Source: Epiperipatus broadwayi (lineage: Eukaryota; Onychophora; Udeonychophora; Euonychophora; Peripatidae). Taken from it: DNA of 64,000 nucleotides. The notes below the pieces were generated by a model. That model was not told the DNA's origin, ran no database searches, and saw only the letters and a list, made by a program, of their open reading frames with translations. Location: positions 8,358,093 to 8,422,092 of the forward strand of contig JAQFVV010000031.1 of assembly GCA_028023455.1 (NCBI GenBank), read 5' to 3'. Position 1 is the first letter of the stretch; each line of letters starts with the position of its first letter. Positions 36,004 through 47,004 of this stretch are shown one piece after another. The translations under genes and the position numbers were made by a program.

Positions 36004-39000
36004 TCTAACCTGGTTTTGTGCATCCTCACTTCAGAATAGTATATGATATAAAATAAAATGGGTTCTAGCTCAGTTAATAATTAATAAATAAAATATTCAG
36101 CATTAAAATTAAAATGTTTCACTAGCTCAAATTTAAAATACGAATAAGGTTCAGTTTATAAAAATAAATTAAATAAATATTTAATATTTTCATGAGACTT
36201 GAAGTGAAAATACAGGTGACAAGATAGATTACATTGAGCCAATATCCCACAGGATATTACCTCAATGGCATAAGAACACTATCCCCCCTTATTACTATTT
36301 CAAATAACAAAAAAAAAATATGGCACTGTGCAAAGAGGTATGACCTTTACCTGTCTAATAACCTCTAATACATGAACGATGTTAAAGCTATTTCTTCAGC
36401 TTTATTAGAACATCAAATATTTAAAGAAATATAAAACACTGTCCAAATAAAATGTGTACCAGTCATAGGGCTTTGTTAAATATGCTGATATCCACACAAA
36501 GACTAAATATTATTCACATTCCTTATAACATCCTATTTCTTAAAACATCACCTTGGTTTCCTGTTCACTAAGTACTTCCAAGCCACTATCTCAACATTAT
36601 TTTTCAAGATTTTCCTCATCTTACATTGATAAATAACTATCTGCATTTACAAAACAATAAATAAAATTCATTGATAATTAAACAATCCCACTGTTCCATA
36701 AGAAAAGTTTGTCTACTTCATCATTATGTATGTTTAATCATATACAATCTAACTAGACAATATTTGAATATCCAATAACATGAAAATTTTGAAAGAATCA
36801 CATAACTATTTGTTATTATGTTGGATTATATCACCAATATAAAAAAAAATCGTCGTATGCATATTTTCAAATCAATCCTATCTCATAATGTTTTTCCAAA
36901 AAATATTGTAAAAATGTGTTACATATAATTAAAAAAAAACTTTTACACTTCATTCTTACGATTCGTAGATGATCTAAAGAAAAAAAAATATACATTATAA
37001 ATTATTAATAGTTATTACTATTACCAAAATAACCTTTATCTGGTCATCAAACGAAAATATACATCCATACACTTTATCTTAAAATATTCTTATATAAATT
37101 ATTAGATTATTATATTATAAAGTTCTTATATTAATAAATTAATATTTTTATGTTTTCCAATCTTATAAAATAGAAAAATTTACATTTAAACTAAGTTAGT
37201 AAAATAAAAGGAATCAAAACTATAATTACATATTTTCTTGACAATAGTTCCTGATAAGTCCAAAATGTTTATTATTTTCTCTAGAGTTTTAAAATGTTCT
37301 CCTCCAAGCGTTAAAGTTTAAAAATAAATATTAATCCATTTTGTAAAATTTATAGAAAATAATCCTTGGTTTTAGTATTTAGGACGATAATTATTAAATC
37401 ATAATATTAATTAATCCCATGAAATTTCTTAAATATTTTCTACCAATATTCTCTGCGGCTATCCGATGCATCACTCTATCTAGCTTAACTTTAAAATATT
37501 CGGTAAACTTTTTTTACAATATTTCCATGGATTCATTTTTAATCAACTATTATGTGTTCATTCTTCTAGGTAGGTTTCCATCCTTGATAAAGTGCTTCAA
37601 AAAACAAATACTTCTAAAGATGCATTTTTGATATTTCTGAGACTAGACGTTTTTTTAATATTATAATTCCATAACAAAATCTTCTCTATGAGCTCTTTTT
37701 AATTATTGTAAAATATATTCTTTTTAAAAAAATGTTTCCTTCAAAAAGGACTAAACATTCTATTTCTTTCATTATTATATTTTATGATAAGATATAAGTA
37801 TCTTATTCTTTTAAAGCTCCTGGATAAGCTTATAAATAATGCGTCACAAATCCTTTTTTTTAGACGGCAAATAACTTTCCATTTAAGCTTCCAGCATAAT
37901 GTCCAAATTATTTTTTGTACCAGAACAGTTCTCTGGTTAAGCATTAATAAAGCTGTATCAAAATATTCCAAAAACATTTTTATATTATTAGAATTTATAT
38001 GCATTTTATTCTACAGTATATCCATCTTTTCATTGTGAACTTTAGGTCAAATTTCAGATAAAATAATCCTGGCAAGTACTTTAAAAAACTAGCAAATCAT
38101 TTTCACAAAGTTCCCAAATATATTATTTTTTTAAACTCTCTTTTGCAAAATACTTTTAAAAAATATCAATTAGTTTTTTGCAAATAAAACTATAAGAAAA
38201 TATTAAAAATTGATTAAAATAAAAATGTAAAAAATATTATCTCTTTGATAGCTGCTAACATACCTTTCTCTGGTTTTAATACATTATTAATCTCCTCTGA
38301 TACCCCCTGTGCAATTCATATTTATAGTCTGTAAGAATATTTCATTTGTTTGGTTGATTCTTACTTTTAGCTTGAGAACAAATTTACATATTTTCAATTT
38401 TTTACAGAATTGAATTTTAAAAATACAAATTATGACATAATTACTTAAAATATTATTTAAAATACTACTTTTAATTCAATTATTACTTTATCAAAATTAT
38501 TTAAACATTTAAAATAACTTTTAAAATAATTTTAATAACCTATTCCATTCCTAATATTCAATTTATCTTGTTTTATTTAAATAATTTTTTTTTTATTAAC
38601 TGTATTCCTCTTTATTACATTGTTTAAAACATTACATAAGATAGTTAACTTAATATTTATTATTATTTGCTTTTATGATAGGCAATAATTCCATCCAATT
38701 CTATAATATAAATTTTAAAACATTTCAAACTTTGCTATTAACTCAAACAAGTGTGTGAGTGTGTGAAAGTATGTAATATGCAAGTCACCTGATTAATATA
38801 AAATGTAGACAGATGATTTTCAATCTATTTCTCGGCCTAGATTAATAAAATTGCTACACTTATTGTATTACATAATATAATTATAAAATTTGGAAGAACA
38901 ATTTAGAAAATATAGAATTAGATATAACCTTCACCATCACAAAAATAATTTTTAAAATATACAATATTAATTTTGATTATTAAACATAGTTTATAAATTT

Positions 39001-39536
39001 AAATACTGTATAACATTTATTTATCTATACGTTTAAGACTATTAAAATTGAGCTTATTATACATACTTTTAAATATTTGTAGCTGAGTTATTTATTATGG
39101 CCAGCTTTTGCAACCATATGCAACAATATTTTAAGCTTTACTTAACTACTTTTAAATGATTCGCTATAATTTTATATACTAGTATTTTCTTAGCTTCAAA
39201 TTGTACTTTATAACATAATTGACAAAATATAATTAACATATTAAAATAACATATTCTAAAATTTAAAATTTTTAGTAATTGACTGTTATGAACTATTACT
39301 GACCTATAGAAAAGGGCACAATATATATATATATTGCAACAATATTTTAAGCTTTACTTAACTACTTTTAAATGATTCGCTATAATTTTATATACTAGTA
39401 TTTTCTTAGCTTCAAATTGTACTTTATAACATAATTGACAAAATATAATTAACATATTAAAATAACATATTCTAAAATTTAAAATTTTTAGTAATTGACT
39501 GTTATGAACTATTACTGACCTATAGAAAAGGGCACA
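36004..39536 (-). repeat. 5' LTR of the gypsy element, with a 1.57-kb deletion and a 216-bp duplication
   Basis: It shares both ends with the 3' LTR. Alignment holds from 36004 to about 36308, then jumps to the equivalent of about 26400 (GGCACTGTGCAAAGAGGTATGACC against GGCACAGTGCATTAACAAGAAAGAGG), and continues to the end. The promoter should lie in this LTR on the minus strand, but no TATA/initiator arrangement can be picked out against the AT-rich background. Confidence 0.8.
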
Positions 39537-39551
39537 ATATATATATATATT
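39120..39551. repeat. perfect 216-bp tandem duplication at the outer end of the 5' LTR
   Basis: Positions 39120-39335 and 39336-39551 read identically, from GCAACAATATTTTAAGC through the LTR terminus GGGCACA and the attached (AT)n. The 3' LTR has this segment once. The duplicated unit includes the element-host junction, so it arose after insertion, or is an assembly artefact. Confidence 0.85.
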
Positions 39552-40392
39552 AAATGATGTCATAATAAGTCACAGTGTATTTTGATTATTAAAACTGGCT
39601 TGGAATAATACATTAAAAATTTAGTATTACTGAAAAAAGGTCAGCCTACAATGCAGTTCATTGAATCTTAATTTTTATAATTGTAATTTTAAAAGATTTC
39701 TATTACATGATAACAAAATTATTTTTATGAAGAACTCTTTTTAGTAGGGTCTTATATATATATATAAAGGGGAGAAAAACCAATTTATCAGATATTGGTA
39801 TTAATTTGCTTGCACTTACTCATCAGTAAGAGTCTCATGCTATAATTGTAGCATATCCTATCATACCTACGACTTGAGTTCAAATATAGAAAGGATGAAA
39901 TGTGAATATTTTTTAAGTTTCAAAAGTTTCAGCTAATCTAACTAGCTATCCAATATTAAAGGATATTTCGATATCTATGTATGTTTAGTTAGAGGGTAAA
40001 ACAAAAATGGAATTACCTAGACTAGATCGACAATTAAAGTGATTACTGAATAATGTTTTCTCTACTGAGTAATATATTCTTTTCTGCTGTTTTTATATAA
40101 CGGTCTATTGAAAATACTTTTTTCATATAACAGGTAATATATTAAAGTGTTTAGCATGTACGTACTCGTGTTATTCATTCAAGTATTAAACAATAACTTT
40201 GGCTCATAAGTACCAAATTCAGCATTATTATTTAATCTTAAGTTTCTTTTTTCTAAATCTTTTAATTTTAATAAGATACAAACTATTATAAAAATACCTA
40301 TGAGCTATAATTGGATTTTTACATTTGATTGCCAAATTGACACGATGTGTGTAGAATCTTTTAGATAAAAGTTTCAAACTTTGAATTAGATT
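39552..40392. other. no recognisable feature
   Basis: AT-rich flank of the gypsy element with a short (TA)n run at about 39754-39766. No gene or repeat recognised. Confidence 0.45.
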
Positions 40393-40623
40393 TCTATGCA
40401 TATATTATTTTATAGGGTATATGAGCACAGATTTTCACACGACCCACCATTCACCATACTATCTCATAACACCGATACACTAAAACACATATTTGTTAAA
40501 AAGATTAATAATCACCAATATACCAATATATGTGTTCAAGTGTATTAGTGTTATGAGATAGTGTGGAGAGTAGTGGGTCGTGTGAAAGTCTGTGCTCATA
40601 TACCCTATATATTACATGCATAG
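40393..40623. mobile_element. short foldback derived from the end of the hammerhead-bearing repeat
   Basis: The left arm from 40393 (CTATGCATAT...GGGTATATGAGCACAGA, then ACGACCCACCA) is the reverse complement of the right arm ending at 40623. The unpaired centre (about 40491-40530) contains AATAATCACCAATAT. The same blocks occur at 45861-45955, 46331-46430 and 46740-46860, where they form one end of the hammerhead-bearing repeat. This is therefore a head-to-head copy of that end without the ribozyme core. Confidence 0.7.
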
Positions 40624-42537
40624 ACACAGATATGTAATAAGCCTGATGTTTCAGTTATATATTATTTTAATGAAGATAGTCACGTCTGATTTTAATAATA
40701 TACATCTTTTAATTTTTATTAATATTATATCTTACTTTCTGCTATTAAAATATTTAGTCTATATCTTTCAATTTATTTTTTCATATTATTTAGTCTTTTT
40801 CTTTATAAATGTGTATTCTTAATGTATAACAATAAATTCTTTAGTTTTTACATGAAACCCAAATAATAAATTCGCGTTTTTGAAAAGAAAAAGAAATTAA
40901 ACAATATATATCTGAAAGCAAAATTTTATAATATGAATATTCTTTATATTTTTTTTTTTGATAATATTATAGTTAATTATTCATAATATTGAAAATATCA
41001 TATATATATTTAGTTTTATTTCGGACTTTTAAATATTTAACAGCTGTAAAAATAAGCAATAACAGAAAAAATAATTAATAAGTAAAATTAAGCAATTATT
41101 AAATTCAAATCTAACTAATGAAATAATAAAAATATATCTGCCTTTAGTAAAAGCAATTTAATATTTTCAGAATATTTTCTCTTATAATGCTTTATACTTT
41201 ATAGTACTTTTGTTTCAAACCAACAGAATAGCAGTGAGCATTTAAAAGAAAATTATGTTATATGCAAAAACTAGGTTTCTGTAATATGCTAAGTCAAAGC
41301 AATTGTTATTTATAAAACTTTTATGCATTTTAGCTTTCCACCTTATTACGAAAACTATACTACATTTATTCTGTTTATGATTCAATTGCTGTCTGTTAAT
41401 AGTCATAGAAGCTTAATTAGCTGAACAGAACTTTAACTTAAAGCTGAGAGCGCATGTTGACTGGTCCTTTAATAACTGATTTGTAGCAACAATAAATATA
41501 TACAGCATGCAGTATGTAGCAAAGCCTTAATGATTAGTTTGGCTTAGTTTGATAAGATAACTTTTGACTGTTATGAGTCATAGAGTAGCAAGATGTGTAA
41601 TGGTGAATGGGTATATATATAGTTCATGCTAATTTAAATATAATTTACATATAGCATTAATATAGTGTGGATTGACCATTTCTTATATATAGTAAAATAC
41701 CTATAGTAAAATAAAAATATTATAAAGACGGAGTCATAACACAAAAACAGTAATTGCAGTGGAAAACAATAAATATATTATAAAAATGAAAACTCATATT
41801 AAAAAAATGAAAAACTCTATGATAAAATCCTTTGACACACAAATAAAAATCAAACGGTTTTTGTAACAAAAATAAAAATAAACATAACACATCCTGGGGA
41901 AACCACTAATTAGTACATGATCATCATTCTCTATGCTTACACAAGCTGTTATAATTGTCACAAAACTTTCCATACATTAGTGCCACACAGTGAAAACCAG
42001 AGTTATCAATGGATTCAAAAGGATTTGTGCTGACTTGCACTGGATGGTTTTATGCTATTGAGAGTTTTACACATCAATGCACTGATATTACCCTATTGAT
42101 GTTTTAAAATACAAGGGATAAAAGTAAATTTATGTATCTTGTTTGTCAGATATTAATGTCTCAAAAGTGTATCAATTATTTTTTTTTTCAATAATACAGA
42201 TCACAAAAAAACTTTAATATTTTTGGAATATTCACATTTTATATCAATTATGTTACATGATTTCCTGTACAATTAATAATTACTGAGGTAGTACAGTAGT
42301 GGACACTGTAGCTTAAGATTCATGGATTTATTCCTTATTACTGTTCTTATTTTATAGAATGATGGACAAATCATTCAATTATTGTGAATAGTGTTATTGT
42401 TGAAATCTTGACTAAAAATAATTTTAAAATAAATCATATAATGTATCTAAACAATAATTTTGAATTAAAAAAAAGATAATGGACTAGATCTGAAATTGTA
42501 AATGATAAAAACTATTGCTGAGATGTATGAAAGTTGA
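40624..42537. other. no recognisable feature
   Basis: The first 30 bp continue the repeat family (TAATAAGCCTG resembles the segment near 46282 and 46877). Beyond that the sequence is anonymous, AT-rich, with no convincing frame. Confidence 0.45.
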
Positions 42538-42700
42538 GAGAGAGAGAAGAAGACAAAGAATCAGGATGAGAGAGAGACAGAGAGACAGAAAGAGACATGG
42601 CAGAAGAAGCAAGGCAAATCTAAAACAAAAACACAGAAAGACAAATGAGATATAGAGACAGTCATACACAGAGAAAGAGACAAATCACAAAAGACTGACA
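42538..42700 (+). repeat. GA-rich low-complexity tract
   Basis: Degenerate (GA)n: repeated AGAGAGA, AGACAGA and AGAAAGA blocks over about 160 bp, almost pyrimidine-free in places. The open minus-strand frame over it (Leu/Cys/Phe-rich) is a composition artefact. Confidence 0.8.
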
Positions 42701-43975
42701 GAGAGATACAGAGAACAATAAAAAGAAACAGATTAATATTAATTCTAAAAAAAACATAAGTTTGTTAAACTGAATTAGAAACAAAAGTGATGATTAAAAA
42801 AAGAGATTTTTATTATTATTTATACGAATCAGAAGATGTGCAAAATACAAAATTAGAGAACAGATTCTTCAGAATTATGGTCGCCACCTAATAAACTGAA
42901 AGAGATTATAAATGATAATTCTTTTTTTAAGAATAAAGTTATTATTAAGAGTAGACAATTTATTTTCACTGACGTGGTAATAAATAGAAAAACCGGTAGA
43001 CAGTAAAAACAATTTAACAAAATTTTAATAAAATTAATACAATTTGTAAATGTATATAAAAATAAAATTTTAAGAAAAGATCAAAAAGAAGAATAAAAAC
43101 AAACTTTGAATAAGTTATACGACTGTCAGAATTTTTTATAATTAAAATATTCATTAAATTGTAATGATAAGAATAATAAACAAATATAAACTGATAATGG
43201 AAATGATTAGATAGAACTTTAGAAAGACGCAATGATATTTTATAGCTCATTGAATGACTGTGGGAAAAAAAAGTTGTTACATATTTATTACAACGCTCTA
43301 ATTTAAGAAGTTAGAATTTAAATATCTATACATAAATAATGGAGAGAACGAAACATGTAGATTGATGTTAAAACCACATTATTTTAAATATTAGTTATGA
43401 TGTCAACTCCCCATAAAATTTTTTTAGAAATCTAATAGTTGCAATGAGAGAAATTTACTGAAATTAAGATAGATTTCTTATATTGTTCTTTAAATCTCAA
43501 CATATTTTTTTTTTTTTACAATTTTACAATTTATCATTTAATTAATTACCTAAAATGGGCGTTAAAGAACTAGTTGGGATTTTAGCATTTCTCCATTTGA
43601 AGAGGGCTCTTTTTAATGTTAGGGAATCCTTTTACAGATGTCTAGATCTGGCGACTCTTTGCCATCATTACTGGTTCCCTAATAAATTTAATATTTTTAT
43701 AACATTTCCTCTAGAGATGATACAACTATAATGAAGCATTTGAAAATGAATGAGCTGGTACTATGAATAACACTGAGGAGCATTTCATTAGAAGCTTCCA
43801 CAATAGGCATGGAAATAAAGCCTAGCTATATACTTTCACTATCAAAATCTTAAATTTTATTCATTAGGTGATCATGTAATTAAGGGATTCATTCTGAACA
43901 TTGCAGCTCAAATTTAGATAACTCCTGATTCATTTTTTCTTCAAATAAAGCATATCACATATATTCAGTCAATTA
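42701..43975. other. no recognisable feature
   Basis: AT-rich sequence. Short open stretches, such as 43014-43250 on the minus strand, have no domain features and are expected by chance. Confidence 0.45.
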
Positions 43976-43979
43976 TCAA

Positions 43980-44575
43980 CTTATACTAAGATAGCAATTT
44001 CTTAACTTTAATGAACAGGTTTCAATCTCCTCACTACTCCAACAATACAACCATCCATTTTATTTTTAAAAAAAAAACAAGAATGAAATGTTCAAATCCC
44101 TTGGCGGATTTGATATTGTAGACAAACTCATCTAGTCATACATCAATCTAATACTTTATATGATTACTACAGATGAACTGAATTTGAATTTATCCTTTTT
44201 TTATTAATATAAATGATAATATAATGGTCTAAGAATATGAGGGGTTAGATTGAAGTAATATCTACATAGTTGTGACTATAATATCAAATTTACCAAAGGC
44301 TTTGAGAATTCCATCATTGGTTTTTCGAGAGATAAGGTTGAAGTTTGTCCATTAAACTTTAAGAAATATGCTTTCTTAATATAAGCTAAGAACTATATGT
44401 GTGGAAAATTATGATCTTGCTCAATTGATGAGTGCTAGTTCTGTATGAAATACATATATTGGGATTCATTTACCTCTTTTTTACATGTGTACGGTCATGC
44501 GTGTTAATCGTTTGAGATGGAATGAAGGATGAAAATAAATTGAAAATCCTAAGTTCACGTATTTTGTTTGAATAT
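43980..44575. repeat. inverted pair of the hammerhead-bearing repeat; plus-strand copy keeps GAAA
   Basis: The left part (43985-44130) is a minus-oriented 5' portion (TAAGATAGCAATTTC, TTTAATGAACAGG), like 46060-46200. The right part from 44345 is a plus-oriented copy starting TTTGTCCATTAAACTTTAAG. Its hammerhead region lies at 44411-44475: TTGATGA (44425-44431, first base of box 1 changed), a stem II degraded to GTGCTAGTT...GTAT, intact GAAA (44447-44450), stem III TAC-AT-ATA-like, and TTGGGATTCAT able to pair with ATGATC...CAA upstream. It is a related but decayed copy in a head-to-head arrangement. Confidence 0.6.
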
Positions 44576-45297
44576 TATAAATTATTATAAATGTGAAGAT
44601 TAAATTCTGGAGATAGTATTTCATATTTATTTAATGATTATTAATTTAAAAAATAAATAAAAGAAATTTAATTCTAAAAATAACACTTCAAAAGTAAAGA
44701 AAATAATATATTAATAAGAACATTAATTGATTGTAAATTTATCTGATTATATATATATATATATATCATTGTTTTAAATCATTATTGATCTACTGCAGGA
44801 TAAAGGTCTCTCCAAATTCAATCCATCTTTTTTTATCTCTAACCTCTCTGCTCCTCATCACCACAGTACACTTTTTTATTTTATTCATCCATCTCACATG
44901 ATATTTAGCTAGGTCTTTTAAATCTTACATAAAACAAAATATTTAGAAAATTAAAAATTTAAATGTAACTTGGAAACGTTTATGCTTTCATTTCAAAACT
45001 TAATTTATTCAAAAGTTGTGTTACATTATTGAACAAGAACAAAAAATTCAGATGATATAAGGAGAAGCGGTTATTGTTGTTATACATGGTTTGCTAATAA
45101 TGAATGTTATTCTATTGACAAGTCTTTAAATTGTTGTAAGAAGTACAAGGATGCAGAGTGACAAGATTTCCTTGATAGTATGAGTTAGATGTATCAAAGT
45201 TTTAACGAGTGAGAGCATTAACGGGTTTGTGATTTAAACATAACTTGATTTGTTTAGTGACTGAATTAGTATGTCTGTTAACTGCTATTGCAGTCAA
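44576..45297. other. no recognisable feature
   Basis: AT-rich sequence with (AT)n at about 44750-44766. No gene. Confidence 0.45.
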
Positions 45298-45720
45298 TTA
45301 CATTGTTGAAAAGAAAGACCATGGGTCATTGAATGTTTTGATTGTGGAGGAAAGCTCACCTATCTTTTTAATTTCTTTAATTAAATGTATGAATATGGAG
45401 CTTGGGTTTGGTTGTAGCAATTGAATTAGCATTTTACATCTGATTATCCAAAGCATATGCAGGATGAATAAAGAAATTCTGATTATTGAATAAGTGCCAC
45501 ATTGCATTGCTTTGTCTAGTGATAATATGAGCTCACAATTAATTGAGACTTTGGAGATGACATGTTTTCTTGTAGGTTTCATCTGTTGACATTTAAAAAT
45601 GATATGAATAATTGATTCATGTTCCATTGAGCACAGATGTAGATTGTATTGATTTTGTTATATCCTCTTTTGAAATGCAGGAAAGAATTGGTGGGTAGGG
45701 CAGACAGGTTAATTTTGACA
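45298..45720 (-). pseudogene. C-terminal fragment of a LINE-type reverse transcriptase ORF (zf-RVT-like), frameshifted
   Basis: The 110-codon frame begins near a Cys-rich segment: LHLCSMEHESIIHIIFKC resembles the C-x-x-C...E-x-x-x-H-x-x-x-x-C end of jockey/CR1/I-type LINE ORF2 proteins. In another frame just upstream, LSALPTNSFLHFKRGY resembles the N-terminal part of the same zf-RVT segment (LPTkxFLxkrg). A frameshift lies between them at about 45640. The remaining 80 residues show no motif. The RT palm is not present. The match is short, so the assignment is tentative. Confidence 0.4.
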
Positions 45721-45944
45721 GTGTAAAAAACGTTTATACTTCTATTAAAATTGTAAAAGGAAAATCAAGATAAAGTAAACATAAGTTTTGTGTAAAAGTA
45801 AAAAGCTAAACAAATAAAGATGAAGTTTCAAAAAACAGACACTATTTATTAGGATATATGAGCACAGACTTTCACATGACCCACCACTCTCCACACTATC
45901 TAATAACACTGACACACTTGAACACATATATGTTGAAAAGATAA

Positions 45945-46012
45945 ATAATCACTAATATATGTATTTCATGCTAAACCAGCAAGCATCAGTTGGTACAGAA
46001 TACCATCTGTAC
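45945..46012 (-). ncRNA. hammerhead ribozyme-like fold, unit 1
   Basis: On the minus strand: box 1 CTGATGC (45989-45983, last base changed from A), stem-loop TTGCTGG-TTTAGCA, box 2 GAAA (45967-45964), short stem III TACATATA, then TTAGTGATTATTT pairing in part with ATGGTATTCTGTACCAA upstream (stem I). One core substitution makes full activity doubtful. Confidence 0.55.
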
Positions 46013-46414
46013 ACATATATGCTATAAGTGCTCAGATATATATTAAGATAGCCAATTCTCATACTTTAATGGACAGGCTTCAATCCACTCCACACTCCAA
46101 CTCTTAAACTGTCCATCCATTTGAAAATCTGAAGATGGAATGCTCAAAGGCCACCCTGAGACCGAGATTCTTGTCACAGCCATGTTGACCTAAGGCAATC
46201 TGACTCCTCATGTACATGACATAATCCATTCAATACACATAGAAGGTATGGGCAGACATCTCTACTATGTAATAACTGTAACACACAGGCTTATTAAATA
46301 CCTGTGTTTATATATGTAATATATAGTGTATATGTGCACAGACTTTCACATGACCCACCACTCTCCACACTATCTCATAACACTGATACACTTGGACACA
46401 TATATGTTGAAAAG

Positions 46415-46482
46415 GTAAATAATCACCAATATAGGTATTTCATGCTAAACCAGCAATCATTAGTTGGTCCAGATTACCATCT
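46415..46482 (-). ncRNA. hammerhead ribozyme-like fold, unit 2
   Basis: On the minus strand: box 1 CTAATGA (46463-46457, one change from CTGATGA), stem II TGCT/AGCA, box 2 GAAA intact (46441-46438), and stem III built from TACCTATA. Stem I is the most convincing part: GGTAATC...CCAA upstream can pair with TTGG-TGATTA...ACC downstream. It is in the same place in the repeat unit as the fold in unit 1. Confidence 0.55.
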
Positions 46483-46516
46483 ATACACATATATACTATA
46501 AGTGCTCATATATATA

Positions 46517-46518
<2 letters not shown>

Positions 46519-46594
<76 letters not shown>
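46519..46594. repeat. (AT)n microsatellite inside the second retrozyme-like unit
   Basis: About 76 bp of pure alternating AT at the position where unit 1 has only ATATATATTAAG, so it is an expansion of an internal short tract. Confidence 0.95.
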
Positions 46595-46602
<8 letters not shown>

Positions 46603-47004
46603 ATATATATTAAGATAGCCAATCCTCATACTTTAATGGACAGGCTTCAATCCACTCCACACTTCAACTCTTCAACTGTCCATCCAATTGAAAATCTGAA
46701 GATATAATACTCAAAAGCCACCCTGAGGACCATATTCGTATATTGGTGATTATTTCTTTTCAACATATATGTGTTCAAGTGTATCAGTGTTATGAGATAG
46801 TGTGGAGAGTGGTGGGTTATGACAAAGTCTGTGTTCATATACCCTCTATATTACATATATAAACACCGGTATCTAATAAGACTGTGTGTTACAGTTAGAC
46901 ACTATTTATTATAAATTATTTTTTTAAAAATAGAATTGGATTTCCTATTTCCATATTTTTAAAGAGTATATAAAATAGATTTAAATAACATATATATATA
47001 TATA

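Larger units (their letters stand above)
23573..39536 (-). mobile_element. Ty3/gypsy LTR retrotransposon, full-length but inactivated, about 16 kb
   Basis: On the minus strand the order is 5' LTR (39536-36004), tRNA primer binding site (35996-35985), gag (35310-33076), protease (33026-32352), reverse transcriptase, RNase H and integrase (32325-29760), polypurine tract (29562-29552) and 3' LTR (29548-23573). RNase H before integrase and the motifs of each domain fix it as Ty3/gypsy. No env-like frame lies between integrase and the 3' LTR. gag has three in-frame stops, protease one, and pol two frameshifts. The two LTRs look over 90% identical by eye where both exist, so insertion was fairly recent. 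Flanks are (AT)n on both sides, so the short target duplication cannot be resolved. Confidence 0.9.
45837..46911 (-). mobile_element. hammerhead-bearing repeat (retrozyme-like): tandem pair plus inverted end, with 15-bp target duplication
   Basis: AGACACTATTTATTA occurs at 45837-45851 and 46897-46911 and brackets a 1,045-bp insertion. Inside, one unit of 474 bp (GACTTTCACA at 45867 to the same word at 46341) is followed by a second unit interrupted by an (AT)n tract (46519-46594). Both are minus-oriented, and a plus-oriented end piece (about 46737-46896) closes the insertion. Each of the two units has one hammerhead fold on the minus strand. There is no protein frame. Tandem units with one hammerhead each are the hallmark of retrozymes, small non-autonomous retroelements copied through circular RNA. 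Confidence 0.75.

Noticed and set aside
39775-39860. Another hammerhead near 39.8 kb (minus strand CTGATGAGTAAGTGC)
   Set aside because: Box 1 matches but no GAAA follows at a plausible distance and no flanking helix is visible.
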